NCBI RefSeq assembly: GCF_900113175.1 | Contig: NZ_FOOK01000011.1 | Location: 33,174 to 97,173 of the forward strand | Length of the DNA stretch: 64,000 nucleotides | Direction: 5' to 3' | Source: Planifilum fulgidum | GTDB lineage: Bacteria; Bacillota; Bacilli; Thermoactinomycetales; DSM-44946 | Shown here: piece by piece, positions 26,272 to 34,904 of the stretch | How positions within the stretch are numbered: the first letter of the stretch is position 1 | How the letters are laid out: each line of letters begins with the position of its first letter | The notes under the pieces: model-generated | Told to the model about the DNA's origin: nothing | Seen by the model: the letters and a program-made list of their open reading frames with translations, nothing else | The model's database searches: none | Program-made: the position numbers and the translations under genes

Positions 26272-26469
26272 TCAATGAAGAGTGGTTTGTTTTTTTTCGG
26301 GGATGAACCACCAACCGATCGGGGTCCGGTCGATGTATACGGGGATGTTCAACTGGGTCAGTTCCTTCTCGATCAGCCGGGCCACTTCTTCTGTCTCGGC
26401 GTAGGCGGAATAACCCTGTTTCAGGTTTTCCAGTTTCTTTCTGGCCAGGCATTTGCGGTTGATGATCAT
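26272..26469 (-). CDS. Small 65-residue protein of unknown function
   Basis: The product begins MIINRKCLARKKLENL and contains YAETEEVARLIEKELTQL, then VYIDRTPIGWWFIPE; it reads as a compact alpha/beta protein with no membrane segment. The ATG follows GAAAGGGGGAGTCACT, a convincing ribosome binding site. The codon pattern and residue mix look real. I do not know the family. It occupies the place where Bacillus has nrnA between ytpI and ytrH, but it is far too short to be NrnA. Confidence 0.7.
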   Translation of the reverse strand: MIINRKCLARKKLENLKQGYSAYAETEEVARLIEKELTQLNIPVYIDRTPIGWWFIPEKKQTTLH

Positions 26470-26571
26470 AGTGACTCCCCCTTTCTAAAAACCCCCCTCC
26501 ATAACCTATAATACCAGAAAAAGGTCGATTGCGAATCTTGGGAGTTTGTCGAGTCCATGACATTTCCCCGA

Positions 26572-27099
26572 TTAATCGGCGGTTTTCTCCGTTTCCGCCG
26601 TTTCAAGGGCTTCCACCCATATTTTCAGTGTCGATCCGATGAAGGCGATGTATTTCAGGCGAAGGCGGATTTCGGTCTTGCGGTTGTTGTCGTCGGAAAG
26701 AAAGATGGTCCGGTTTCGCAGGATGGTTTCCAAAAGGTCGGGATTGTTGCTGATCCAGGTGACCGATTTCCCGATGAAGGGATCCACCAGGGTTTCCACC
26801 TGTGACTTGATCTCTTCCTGCCCGTATCGGAGGGAACTGATCACTTCCACTTGAATTTTATGGATCTGTTCAGAACTTTCCTGACGCCGGGCATCCTTGT
26901 CCAACTCCTGCTGCAGGCGGAGAATTTCCTTGTTTTTTTGGTTGTTTGCATAGTAGAGGGCGGATCGCTCCAGATACAGGCCGTCCAGCTTCTGGCCCGT
27001 CCAAAGGAGCATGGCCACCATGCCGGCGATCAGGCCGAAAAAAAAGGAGACGGCCATGCGGATCAACCCTCTTGAGCGGATGAGGCGGTCGGTCCTCAT
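26572..27099 (-). CDS. ytrI: Sporulation membrane protein YtrI
   Basis: The 175-residue protein has one N-terminal transmembrane helix (MAVSFFFGLIAGMVAMLLW), a coiled-coil-like segment (NQKNKEILRLQQELDKD) and a C-terminal domain with RNRTIFLSDDNNRKTEIRLRLKYIAFIGSTL. This is the YtrI pattern; Bacillus YtrI is made under SigE and is needed for efficient sporulation. It follows ytrH after a single base, so the two are one operon and probably act together. Confidence 0.88.
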   Translation of the reverse strand: MRTDRLIRSRGLIRMAVSFFFGLIAGMVAMLLWTGQKLDGLYLERSALYYANNQKNKEILRLQQELDKDARRQESSEQIHKIQVEVISSLRYGQEEIKSQVETLVDPFIGKSVTWISNNPDLLETILRNRTIFLSDDNNRKTEIRLRLKYIAFIGSTLKIWVEALETAETEKTAD

Positions 27100-27100
27100 T

Positions 27101-27427
27101 CTACCAATCCCCTTGGATCAGCCAGCGGATCAGCAGATAACCCGTGTGGGCCCCGATGAAGGCGCTGAAGATGAAGGCCAGCTGTTGGGCGACCTCTTCC
27201 AATTGGCCTCCGAGGAGATTGATTTCAAAGGCGCGGATGGCGTCGAAGGTTCCTCCGATGGCGGCGACCATGGCCCAGATCTTCAGTTGGTCGGCCAGGT
27301 GGACCATTTTGCTCATCGGCGGTTCGTCCCCGAACAGATAGCCGATCCCCCCGAGCAGGCTTCCCCCGAGGACGACGCCCAGGGCGATGAAAAAATCGAG
27401 AACGGTTGTGGACCAAAATCCTCCCAT
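27101..27427 (-). CDS. ytrH: Sporulation membrane protein YtrH
   Basis: The 108-residue protein has three hydrophobic segments: FFIALGVVLGGSLLGGIGYLFG, WAMVAAIGGTFDAI and AFIFSAFIGAHTGYLLI. GDEPPMSKMV lies in the first loop. It matches the YtrH family, needed for sporulation in Bacillus under SigE. The gene is divergent from dnaE and first in the ytrH-ytrI unit. The ATG follows GGCGGAGGCAGC. Confidence 0.9.
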   Translation of the reverse strand: MGGFWSTTVLDFFIALGVVLGGSLLGGIGYLFGDEPPMSKMVHLADQLKIWAMVAAIGGTFDAIRAFEINLLGGQLEEVAQQLAFIFSAFIGAHTGYLLIRWLIQGDW

Positions 27428-27578
27428 GCTGCCTCCGCCTTTCGTCGAAGTTCCTATTACACCCTATGACGGGGCCCGGCCGATTATGTGGACAAGGGAA
27501 ACCCGATCGGCTGTTCGCATTCCGGCGGTCCCATCCGCTATAATGAAGGGAGAGAGGCCAAAGGACAGGTGGGGACCG

Positions 27579-30500
27579 ATGAATTTTGTGCACCTTCATG
27601 TCCATACCGAATACAGCTTGCTGGACGGGGCGGCGCGGATCAAAGAGCTGGTCCGGAAGGCCGAAGAGCAGGGCATGGAGGCCCTGGCCATCACCGACCA
27701 CGGGGCGATGCACGGCGTGGTTCCCTTCTACCGGGAATGCCTGGAGCGGGGAATCCGCCCGATCATCGGCTGCGAAGTGTATGTCACACCGGGGAACATG
27801 GAGGAGAAACCCTCCCCCCGGGAAAACCGGATTTACCACCTCCTGCTGTTGGCGGAAACCACCGAGGGATACAAAAATCTGATGAAGCTGGTGTCGGAGG
27901 CCCATCTCCGGGGCTATCACTACAAACCCCGCGTGGACAAGGCCTTGCTCCGACGCTTTCGAAGGGGGCTGATCGCCACCAGCGCCTGCCTGTCGGGAGA
28001 AATTCCCCGGGCCATTCTGGAGGGGCGGTTTCAGGATGCGCGCCGGATCGCGGAGGAGTACCGGGATTTGTTCGGGGATGGAAATTTCTTCCTCGAACTC
28101 CAACATCATGGGGTTCCGGAGGAGATGAAGGTGAACCGGCACCTGATCGCCCTGGCGGAGGAGACGGGGATTCCCCTGGTGGCCACCAACGATGTCCACT
28201 ATGTCAACCGGGAGGATCATGACGTTCAGGATTGCCTGCTGTGCATCGGCACCGGCCGGCGGCTCGACGAAGAGGACCGGATGCGCTTTCCCACCCGGGA
28301 ATTTTATCTGAAGGCGCCGGAGGAGATGACCCGCCTGTTTGCCGACGTCCCGGAAGCGATCCGCAACACGGTCCGGATCGCGGAGCGGTGCCGGGTGGAA
28401 ATCCCCTTAGGAAAGCGGCTGTTGCCCCGGTTTCCCGTCCCCGAGGGATACACGGCTTCTTCCTATCTGCGCGAGCTGTGCCGGCGGGGGGCCGTCGAAC
28501 GCTACGGTTCCATCCCCCCCGAAGTGAGGGAGCGGCTGAGATACGAACTGGATGTCATCGAACGGATGGGTTTTTCCGACTACTTTCTCGTCGTGTGGGA
28601 TTTTGTCCGCTTCGCCCACGAACGGGGCATCGCCACGGGCCCCGGCCGGGGTTCCGCCGCGGGCAGCCTGGTCGCCTACGTGTTGCGCATCACCGACATC
28701 GATCCGCTCCGGTACGGGCTTCTCTTCGAGCGGTTTCTCAATCCGGAGCGGATCAGCATGCCGGACATCGACATCGATTTCAATTATGAGCGGCGGGATG
28801 AGGTGATCGAATACGTTTCCCGGAAATATGGACCGGACCGGGTGGCCCAGATCATCACCTTCGGGACGATGGCCCCCCGGGCGGCGGTGCGCGACGTGGG
28901 CCGGGTGATGGGGCTCCCCTATCCCGAGGTGGATCGGGTGGCCAAGTTGATCCCCGCTTCTCCGGGAATGACCCTCGAGAAGGCGTTTCAGGCGGAGCCC
29001 CGGTTGAAACAGCTGTGCGAAAGCAACCCGCGGATGGCCCGGCTGATGGAAGTGGTGAAAAAGGTGGAGGGACTGCCCCGGCATGCCTCCACCCACGCCG
29101 CCGGGCTGGTGATTTCGGAGAAGCCCCTTACGGAATACGTTCCCCTGATGCGGGGAAGCGACGGGGGCCGTCTCACCCAATACCCGATGGACGTGTTGGA
29201 GTCGATCGGCCTTTTGAAGGCGGATTTCCTCGGGCTTCGCAACCTGACGGTGATCGAGCGGGCCAAAGGCATCATCCGGGAGACGGAGGGCAAGGAAATC
29301 CGCTTCGACCGGATGGACATGGAGGATGAGGAAACCTACCGGATGCTGGGCAGGGGGGAAACCATCGGCGTGTTTCAGCTGGAATCGGCGGGAATGCGCC
29401 GGGTGCTCAGGGAACTCAAACCGTCCTGCTTCGAGGATCTCATCGCCGTCCTGGCCCTGTACCGTCCCGGCCCCATGGACCAGATTCCCCGTTTCATCCG
29501 GGCGAAGCACGGCAAGGAGCCCGTCATCTATCCCCATCCCGATCTGGAGCCGATCCTGAAGGACACCTACGGCATCATCGTCTACCAGGAGCAGATCATG
29601 CAGATCGCCTCCCGGATGGCCGGCTTCACCCTCGGCCAGGCCGATCTGCTGCGCCGGGCCGTGGCCAAGAAGAAGCGGGAACTGCTGAACGAACAGCGGG
29701 ATGCGTTTTTGGCCGGCTGCCGGGCCAACGGTTATGATGAGGAGACGGGGCGCCGGGTGTACGATCTGATCGTCCGGTTCGCCGATTACGGGTTTAACCG
29801 CAGCCACTCCGCCGCCTATGCGGTGCTGGCTTATCAGACCGCCTATTTGAAAGCCAATCATCCGCTGGCCTTCATGGCGGCCCTCCTCACGACGGTGATG
29901 GGAAGCCAGGGGAAAATGGCCGAATACGTCGAGGAGTGCCGCCGCATGGGCATCGAGGTGCTGCCCCCCGACGTGAACCGGAGCGGCCGCTCTTTCCGCG
30001 TGGAGGGAAAAGCGATCCGCTTCGGACTGGAGGCGGTCAAAAACGTGGGAACCCACGCGATCGAGGCCATCCTGCGGGAGAGGAAGCGCCGCCCCTTCCG
30101 CGATTTGTTCGACCTCTGCGCGCGGGTGGATTTGAGACACGTGAACCGGCGGGTCCTGGAATCCCTGATCCAGTGCGGGGCCACGGAGTCCCTGGAGGGA
30201 CACCGGGCGCTGCAATTGGCCATGTTGGACGAGGCGATCGAGCGGGGGAGCGCTTTCCAACAGCTCCGTTCCGAGGATCAGTTGGATCTCTTCGAGGATG
30301 AGACGCTCACCCTTTCCTCTCCCCGTTTTGATTACAGCAACACCGTTCCCTTCAGCCGAAAGGAGATCCTCGAAATGGAACGGGAACTGCTCGGGCTGTA
30401 TCTTTCCGGCCATCCCCTGGATGGCTATCGGAAGGCGCTGCCCCGCCTCACGACCCACACCCTCGCCGAGCTGGAGGAGTGCCGGGACGGGGAACGGGTC

Positions 30501-31097
30501 TCCATCGCGGGGATGATCACCCATGTGAAGCCGATCACCACCCGGAAAGGGGAGCCGATGGCCTTTGTCACGGCGGAGGACTGGTCCCGGCAGGTGGAGG
30601 TGATCCTCTTTCCCCGGACTTATCAAAAATACCGGCCCTTGCTTCAGACGGACCGGCCGGTTCGCATCTCCGGGCGGATCAACCTCCATGAGGAGGGGGT
30701 GAAGATCTTGGCCGACACCCTGGAGGATCTGGAACGGCTTGCGAAAGATCCGCCCGCCGTGCCGGAGGCCTCGGCCCGGACTTCTCAGGCTTCGCCCGCC
30801 CGAAAGGGGGTGCCTGGCGGGGAGGAGTCGCCCGCCGCGGCCTTTATCCGGATTTCTCCCCGGCACGAGGACGGTCAGGTGCTTCAGTCCCTGAAACAGG
30901 TGCTCCTCCGGCACCGGGGGGACGTTCCCGTGTACCTCTTCTATGAGCGGACGAAAAGAGTGCTGGCCCTGCCCGTTTCCAAGTACGGAATCCGCCCGTC
31001 GGAAGAATGCCGCGCACGCATTGAGGAAATCCTAGGAAAACGCACCTTCCGCCTGAAGGAGCCCCCTCGGGCGGAAGGTGGGGATTGCACCGATTGA
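27579..31097 (+). CDS. dnaE: DNA polymerase III subunit alpha (DnaE)
   Basis: The 1172-residue protein is the DnaE-type replicative polymerase. The N-terminal PHP domain begins NFVHLHVHTEYSLLDGA and includes ALAITDHGAMHGV. The catalytic core carries GPGRGSAAGSLVAYVL and MPDIDIDFNYERRDEVIEYV with the metal-binding aspartates. RRAVAKKKRELL and FNRSHSAAYAVLAYQTAYLK follow, then the helix-hairpin-helix region. The C-terminal OB-fold is VSIAGMITHVKPITTRKGE. The true start is ATG 27579 behind GGACAGGTGGGG. A TATAAT lies at 27539-27544 with a weak -35. Gram-positive DnaE usually extends primers before PolC takes over. Confidence 0.96.
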   Translation: MNFVHLHVHTEYSLLDGAARIKELVRKAEEQGMEALAITDHGAMHGVVPFYRECLERGIRPIIGCEVYVTPGNMEEKPSPRENRIYHLLLLAETTEGYKNLMKLVSEAHLRGYHYKPRVDKALLRRFRRGLIATSACLSGEIPRAILEGRFQDARRIAEEYRDLFGDGNFFLELQHHGVPEEMKVNRHLIALAEETGIPLVATNDVHYVNREDHDVQDCLLCIGTGRRLDEEDRMRFPTREFYLKAPEEMTRLFADVPEAIRNTVRIAERCRVEIPLGKRLLPRFPVPEGYTASSYLRELCRRGAVERYGSIPPEVRERLRYELDVIERMGFSDYFLVVWDFVRFAHERGIATGPGRGSAAGSLVAYVLRITDIDPLRYGLLFERFLNPERISMPDIDIDFNYERRDEVIEYVSRKYGPDRVAQIITFGTMAPRAAVRDVGRVMGLPYPEVDRVAKLIPASPGMTLEKAFQAEPRLKQLCESNPRMARLMEVVKKVEGLPRHASTHAAGLVISEKPLTEYVPLMRGSDGGRLTQYPMDVLESIGLLKADFLGLRNLTVIERAKGIIRETEGKEIRFDRMDMEDEETYRMLGRGETIGVFQLESAGMRRVLRELKPSCFEDLIAVLALYRPGPMDQIPRFIRAKHGKEPVIYPHPDLEPILKDTYGIIVYQEQIMQIASRMAGFTLGQADLLRRAVAKKKRELLNEQRDAFLAGCRANGYDEETGRRVYDLIVRFADYGFNRSHSAAYAVLAYQTAYLKANHPLAFMAALLTTVMGSQGKMAEYVEECRRMGIEVLPPDVNRSGRSFRVEGKAIRFGLEAVKNVGTHAIEAILRERKRRPFRDLFDLCARVDLRHVNRRVLESLIQCGATESLEGHRALQLAMLDEAIERGSAFQQLRSEDQLDLFEDETLTLSSPRFDYSNTVPFSRKEILEMERELLGLYLSGHPLDGYRKALPRLTTHTLAELEECRDGERVSIAGMITHVKPITTRKGEPMAFVTAEDWSRQVEVILFPRTYQKYRPLLQTDRPVRISGRINLHEEGVKILADTLEDLERLAKDPPAVPEASARTSQASPARKGVPGGEESPAAAFIRISPRHEDGQVLQSLKQVLLRHRGDVPVYLFYERTKRVLALPVSKYGIRPSEECRARIEEILGKRTFRLKEPPRAEGGDCTD

Positions 31098-31120
31098 TGC
31101 GGAATTTCAGGGAGGATCCC

Positions 31121-31612
31121 GTGTTTTACCATTACGTCATCCGTCTGTTGGAAAAAAGAGGAGTATCCCTTGATTCCATCGCCGAGATCGTCTTGAAACT
31201 GCAAAGACCGTACCACGACGACCTGACCCTGGAAGAATGCAGGGAGAGCGTGGAACACGTTTTGCGGAAGCGGGAAGTGCAATACGCCGTCATCACCGGC
31301 GTTACCCTGGACATGCTGGCGGAGGAGAAAAAGTTGCCCGAACCCCTGCAGACGATCCTGGCCACCGATGAACCCCTTTACGGCATGGACGAGATTCTCG
31401 CCCTCGGAATCACCAATGTGTACGGGAGCATCGGCCTGACCAATTTCGGTTACCTGGACAAGCGAAAGCCCCTGATCCTCGGCCGGCTGAATCGGGGAAA
31501 GGCGGGGGTGCACGTTTTTCTGGACGATCTGGTGGCGGGCGTCGCCGCCGCGGCTTCGGCCCGTATCGCCCACCGCTTGCCCGAGGCGGAGCGGTTTGAG
31601 GGGGACCGGTGA
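31121..31612 (+). CDS. Phosphatidylglycerophosphatase A-like protein (YutG type)
   Basis: The 163-residue protein has the PgpA/YutG layout: EKRGVSLDSIAEIVLKLQ, YHDDLTLEECRESVEHVLRK, AVITGVTLDMLAEEKKLPEP, DEPLYGMDEILALGI, NVYGSIGLTNFGYLDK and FLDDLVAGVAAAASARI. It probably removes phosphate from phosphatidylglycerophosphate or a related lipid. It lacks the membrane helices of enterobacterial PgpA, as in the Bacillus homologue. The GTG at 31121 has the best ribosome binding site, GGGAGGATCCC; an ATG at 31097 overlapping the dnaE stop is an alternative. Likely cotranscribed with dnaE. Confidence 0.85.
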   Translation: MFYHYVIRLLEKRGVSLDSIAEIVLKLQRPYHDDLTLEECRESVEHVLRKREVQYAVITGVTLDMLAEEKKLPEPLQTILATDEPLYGMDEILALGITNVYGSIGLTNFGYLDKRKPLILGRLNRGKAGVHVFLDDLVAGVAAAASARIAHRLPEAERFEGDR

Positions 31613-31668
31613 AAGGGTGTCCGGGAAACGGCGCTTCCCTTCGCTGTGGTGAAGGATGGCAGGGGAGG

Positions 31669-31718
31669 GATGAAGGAAATACTTTATCCGTTGATTCGGA
31701 AGAAATATTTCCTTCATC
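31669..31718. repeat. Perfect 13-base inverted repeat
   Basis: GATGAAGGAAATA (31669-31681) and TATTTCCTTCATC (31706-31718) are exact complements with a 24-base centre. Confidence 0.85.
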
Positions 31719-31750
31719 GATTGGCGCAGCTTTTGCGAGAAAATCCGAAA

Positions 31751-31776
31751 AACCCTTTGAGAGGGTTCTTTTTTTT
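31751..31776 (+). terminator. Intrinsic terminator after the dnaE/PgpA-like unit
   Basis: AACCCTTTGAGAGGGTT followed by a run of eight Ts. Confidence 0.85.
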
Positions 31777-31919
31777 GGCCAGAGGGTGCCGGAAGGACCA
31801 AAACCCCGCAAAAAGGAAGGAACCCGCCGTCGCCATTTCTGCGGGGGTGCCGTACAATGAAGTAAATCATTCATATCAATGAAAAATGTGAATGAAACAC
31901 TTCAAAGGAGATGGATTTC

Positions 31920-33308
31920 ATGGCGACATCGGTACATCCGGTTCATCCGCTCGTCGGCAAGACGGCGGGTTCCGCGGCGCTTCACGAGGAAGCGGCCCGC
32001 TATCTTCCCGGCGGAGTGACCGCCAACATCAAATATTTCGATCCCTATCCGATCGCGATGGACTCGGCAAGCGGCGCCCGCATGAAGGATGTGGACGGAA
32101 ACGAGTATATCGACTACAACCTCTGCTACGGGGCGCTGATACTGGGACACGGCGACCCGCGGGTGAAGAGGGCGGTGCTGGAGCAGTTGAACCGGATGGG
32201 TACGACCGTTCTGGGGACCCCCCATCGGTTGGAAGTGGACATGGCCCGGACGCTCGTTGAACTGTATCCGGGGATCGACACGGTCCGTTTCACCAATTCG
32301 GGCCTGGAGGCGACCCTGTTGGCCATCCGGTTGGCGATGGCTTGGACCGGGCGGCCGAAACTGGCCAAATTTGAAGGGCACTATCACGGGGGATACGATC
32401 AGGTGTTGATCAGTGTCCACCCGAAACGCAGAAGCGAAAATCGGCTTCCTTCCGTTCATCCCGATTCCAGGGGGATTCCCGACTATTACCTGAAAAACAC
32501 GGTGGTGCTTCCCTTCAATGACTTGGACGGAACCGAGGAGATCCTTCGGCGCCACGGTCATGAGCTGGCCGCGGTGATCATCGAGCCGGTGCAGGGAGGA
32601 TTTATCCCGCCGAAGATGGAATTCCTTAAGGGGCTGCGGGAGATGACGCGTGCCTGCGGGGCGCTCCTCATCTTTGACGAGGTGAAGACGGGCTTCCGCG
32701 TTGGGCTGTCGGGAGCCCAGGGCCGTTACGGGGTGATTCCCGATCTGACGGCTCTCGGCAAAGTGCTGGGCGGGGGCTTTCCCGTGGGCGCCGTGGGCGG
32801 CCGGAGGGAGATCATGGACATCTGCGCCCCTTCCGCCCGTTCCTCGGACATTCTTTCCATCGGTTCCCAGGGAAAGGAGAGCAGGGCTTCGGACACCCTG
32901 TTTCACAGCGGGACCTACAACGGCCATCCCACCGTGCTCGCTGCCGGCATGGCCACCATTGAAGCCCTCCGGAGACCCGGCGTGTATGCCGAAGTGGAAA
33001 AGGCGGCGGAGGCTCTTCGCGCGGGAATGGAAGAGATTTTGAAAAGAAACGGGGTTCCGGGACAAACGGTGGGAGTGGGGAGCATTTTCAACCTGGTGCT
33101 CGACGAAGGACCGATAAACCAGATTCAGGACATTCTGCGCTCCGAGCTCTCCCTCCGCCGGAGGATCGACTATGCCCTGTTGGATCAGGGTATCTACGTG
33201 AAACCTCTCAACCGGTTCAGCCTTTCCACGGCCCATACGCCGGACGTGATTGAAGAAACGCTGGACCGTTTCGAGAGGGGGGTGAAACAAACGGTCAAAG
33301 GCAGGTGA
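31920..33308 (+). CDS. Class III aminotransferase, glutamate-1-semialdehyde aminomutase-like
   Basis: The 462-residue PLP enzyme has [65 protein letters not shown] and [13 protein letters not shown], with the PLP lysine in [19 protein letters not shown]. It resembles GSA aminomutase and its relatives but is about 30 residues longer. It is placed next to an RpiR regulator rather than in a heme operon, so a catabolic role on an amino sugar or amino acid is more likely than heme synthesis. ATG behind AAAGGAGATGGATTTC. Cytosolic. Confidence 0.85.
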   Translation: MATSVHPVHPLVGKTAGSAALHEEAARYLPGGVTANIKYFDPYPIAMDSASGARMKDVDGNEYIDYNLCYGALILGHGDPRVKRAVLEQLNRMGTTVLGTPHRLEVDMARTLVELYPGIDTVRFTNSGLEATLLAIRLAMAWTGRPKLAKFEGHYHGGYDQVLISVHPKRRSENRLPSVHPDSRGIPDYYLKNTVVLPFNDLDGTEEILRRHGHELAAVIIEPVQGGFIPPKMEFLKGLREMTRACGALLIFDEVKTGFRVGLSGAQGRYGVIPDLTALGKVLGGGFPVGAVGGRREIMDICAPSARSSDILSIGSQGKESRASDTLFHSGTYNGHPTVLAAGMATIEALRRPGVYAEVEKAAEALRAGMEEILKRNGVPGQTVGVGSIFNLVLDEGPINQIQDILRSELSLRRRIDYALLDQGIYVKPLNRFSLSTAHTPDVIEETLDRFERGVKQTVKGR

Positions 33309-33312
33309 TGTC

Positions 33313-34176
33313 GTGAAAAAGAAGAAGGTGAGCGTGTTTCGGAGGATTCGTGAAAAAAGCGACGGGATGAGCCGGTCCCATCAAAAGGTGGCGGCCTATA
33401 TGGAGGCTCATCCCGATCGCGCCCCGTTTTTGACGGCTGCCCAGATGGCCCAACTGGCCGGGGTGAGTGAGGCGACGGTGATCCGGTTCGCCACTTACCT
33501 CGGATTTTCCGGTTTTTCCGAGATGCAGAAGCACCTCCGGGAGGAAATCCGCGAACGGCTGACCACGGTGGAACGGCTTGATCTGGCTGAAGACGCTTAT
33601 CCGGAGGAACAGCGGGTCGTCTACGAGGTGCTGCACGACGATCTGGGCAACCTCCAGCAGACGATGCACATGTTGGACGCCTCCGCCTTCGCCGAAGCCG
33701 TCGGCATGATCAGCCGTGCGCGGATGATCTCCGTTGTCGCCTTCCGCAGTTCCCACGCCTTGGGTTATTTCCTCACCTTCTACCTCAATTTGATTCTGGA
33801 AAACGCCAAACTGATCCAACAGTCGGATACGATGTTTGAACAGCTTTCCCCCCTTCGCTCCGACGATCTTTTGATCGGGATCGGCTTTCCGCGCTATACG
33901 GCCCGCACCATCCAAGCCATTCAGTTTGCAAGGAACCGAGGGGTGAAGACCCTGGCCATCACCGACTCCCATGGTTCTCCCCTGGCCCGCGAGGCGGAGG
34001 TCTACCTGGTCGCGACCAGCCGGCTTCCCTCCTTTGTGGACTCGTACGTGGCTCCCCTCAGTCTGATCAATGCCCTGATCACGGCGGTGGGTCGAAAAAA
34101 CAAGGCCGCGGTTTCCCGCCGCCTCAAGGTCATGGAAGAGGTTTGGAGCAAGGAGGGAATTTATTTTCCCCAATAG
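33313..34176 (+). CDS. MurR/RpiR-family transcriptional regulator
   Basis: The 287-residue protein has an N-terminal helix-turn-helix (FLTAAQMAQLAGVSEATVIRFATYLGFSG spans about 47-75). A C-terminal SIS domain follows from about residue 120, with ISVVAFRSSHALGYFL, SDDLLIGIGFPRYTARTIQAIQFA and KTLAITDSHGSPLAREAEV, that would bind a phosphosugar or related ligand. GTG start behind GGCAGGTGATGTC, four bases after the aminotransferase stop, so the two genes form one operon. It probably controls that operon. Confidence 0.9.
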   Translation: MKKKKVSVFRRIREKSDGMSRSHQKVAAYMEAHPDRAPFLTAAQMAQLAGVSEATVIRFATYLGFSGFSEMQKHLREEIRERLTTVERLDLAEDAYPEEQRVVYEVLHDDLGNLQQTMHMLDASAFAEAVGMISRARMISVVAFRSSHALGYFLTFYLNLILENAKLIQQSDTMFEQLSPLRSDDLLIGIGFPRYTARTIQAIQFARNRGVKTLAITDSHGSPLAREAEVYLVATSRLPSFVDSYVAPLSLINALITAVGRKNKAAVSRRLKVMEEVWSKEGIYFPQ

Positions 34177-34822
34177 ACGGAAAGGCGCTCGGCGCCTCTT
34201 CAAACCAAAGGGTTTCGTCCACGGCAGAATTGAATCCTTCCGCACGGGACCTTCGCCTTCAGCCGCCGGAACGCATTTCCTGCGCCGGGCCTCCGGCGGG
34301 GCGCCGCGCCGCATTCATCCTCCTGGCGCCCTTCAGTTTTGCACCGGTTGTGCGCGTCTCTTAAAAAATAAAACGGGCGCGCAACGGTCTGCTTCTGCAC
34401 CCTCATGGATCGGCGACCCACCCGAGATCTTTCGACCGCAAGCGGGCGGTACACGATCCATGATAAGGATCCGTCCGACCGCACAGAACTCTGGGAGACT
34501 TTTTGCACCGGGCATGGAACCTGGTTTCCGATCGCCCCTTCAGCGGCGAGGTTTAAGACCTCCCTTTCCGGGGCGCAATGCGCCGGGGGAATCTGCCCAT
34601 CTCCGTGCGATCTCCGCGCGTCCCCGCAAGCCTTTTTCAATCTTGCGGAAGCTTTCCTTCGAATGCATGCGGTCCATGGCATCCTTTTCGGAGGCCCATG
34701 GATCTTGATTCGACCGTTGTGCACCCGCTACCTTCATTATGGCTGGGGCCCGATCCGTTTATGCACGCGTCCAGAAAGCGGCAGGTGCGCTCCCCTTTAA
34801 AATGGAAAGGATCATCGGATTA
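34177..34822. other. Gene-poor region between RpiR gene and acyl-CoA synthetase gene
   Basis: About 650 bases with no convincing gene. Frames on both strands give arginine/proline-rich low-complexity products without ribosome binding sites. An inverted repeat, CATGGATCG (34404-34412) and CGATCCATG (34454-34462), is the only regular structure seen. No clear terminator after the RpiR gene. Confidence 0.5.
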
Positions 34823-34854
34823 TATTGAATCTTGAGTCAATAATCCATTACAAT
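34823..34854 (+). promoter_or_regulatory. Promoter with overlapping palindromic operator for the acyl-CoA synthetase
   Basis: TTGAAT, 18-base spacer, TACAAT form a plausible sigma-A promoter. Overlapping the -35, TATTGA-N8-TCAATA (34823-34842) is a perfect six-base-arm palindrome, a likely repressor site. Confidence 0.5.
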
Positions 34855-34904
34855 GCAAGTAGGTCCGATTAATGACGGGAGCGTGATACGGGATGAAGGG
34901 AACG

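Larger units (their letters stand above)
31613..31919. other. Intergenic region with inverted repeat, terminator and start signals
   Basis: No supported gene. It contains the 13-base inverted repeat and the terminator listed separately, then an AT-rich stretch from 31850 that should hold the aminotransferase promoter. TTCAT-ATCA-ATGAA (31870-31883) is a small symmetric candidate site for the neighbouring RpiR-type regulator. Confidence 0.5.

Noticed and set aside
28407..30914. 835-codon minus-strand frame inside dnaE
   Set aside because: Antisense to DnaE, no motif and no ribosome binding site.
34380..34600. Possible T-box or other riboswitch leader
   Set aside because: No T-box core sequence and no terminator before the next gene.
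34200..34724. 174-codon minus-strand frame in the intergenic region
   Set aside because: Basic low-complexity product, no ribosome binding site or motif.
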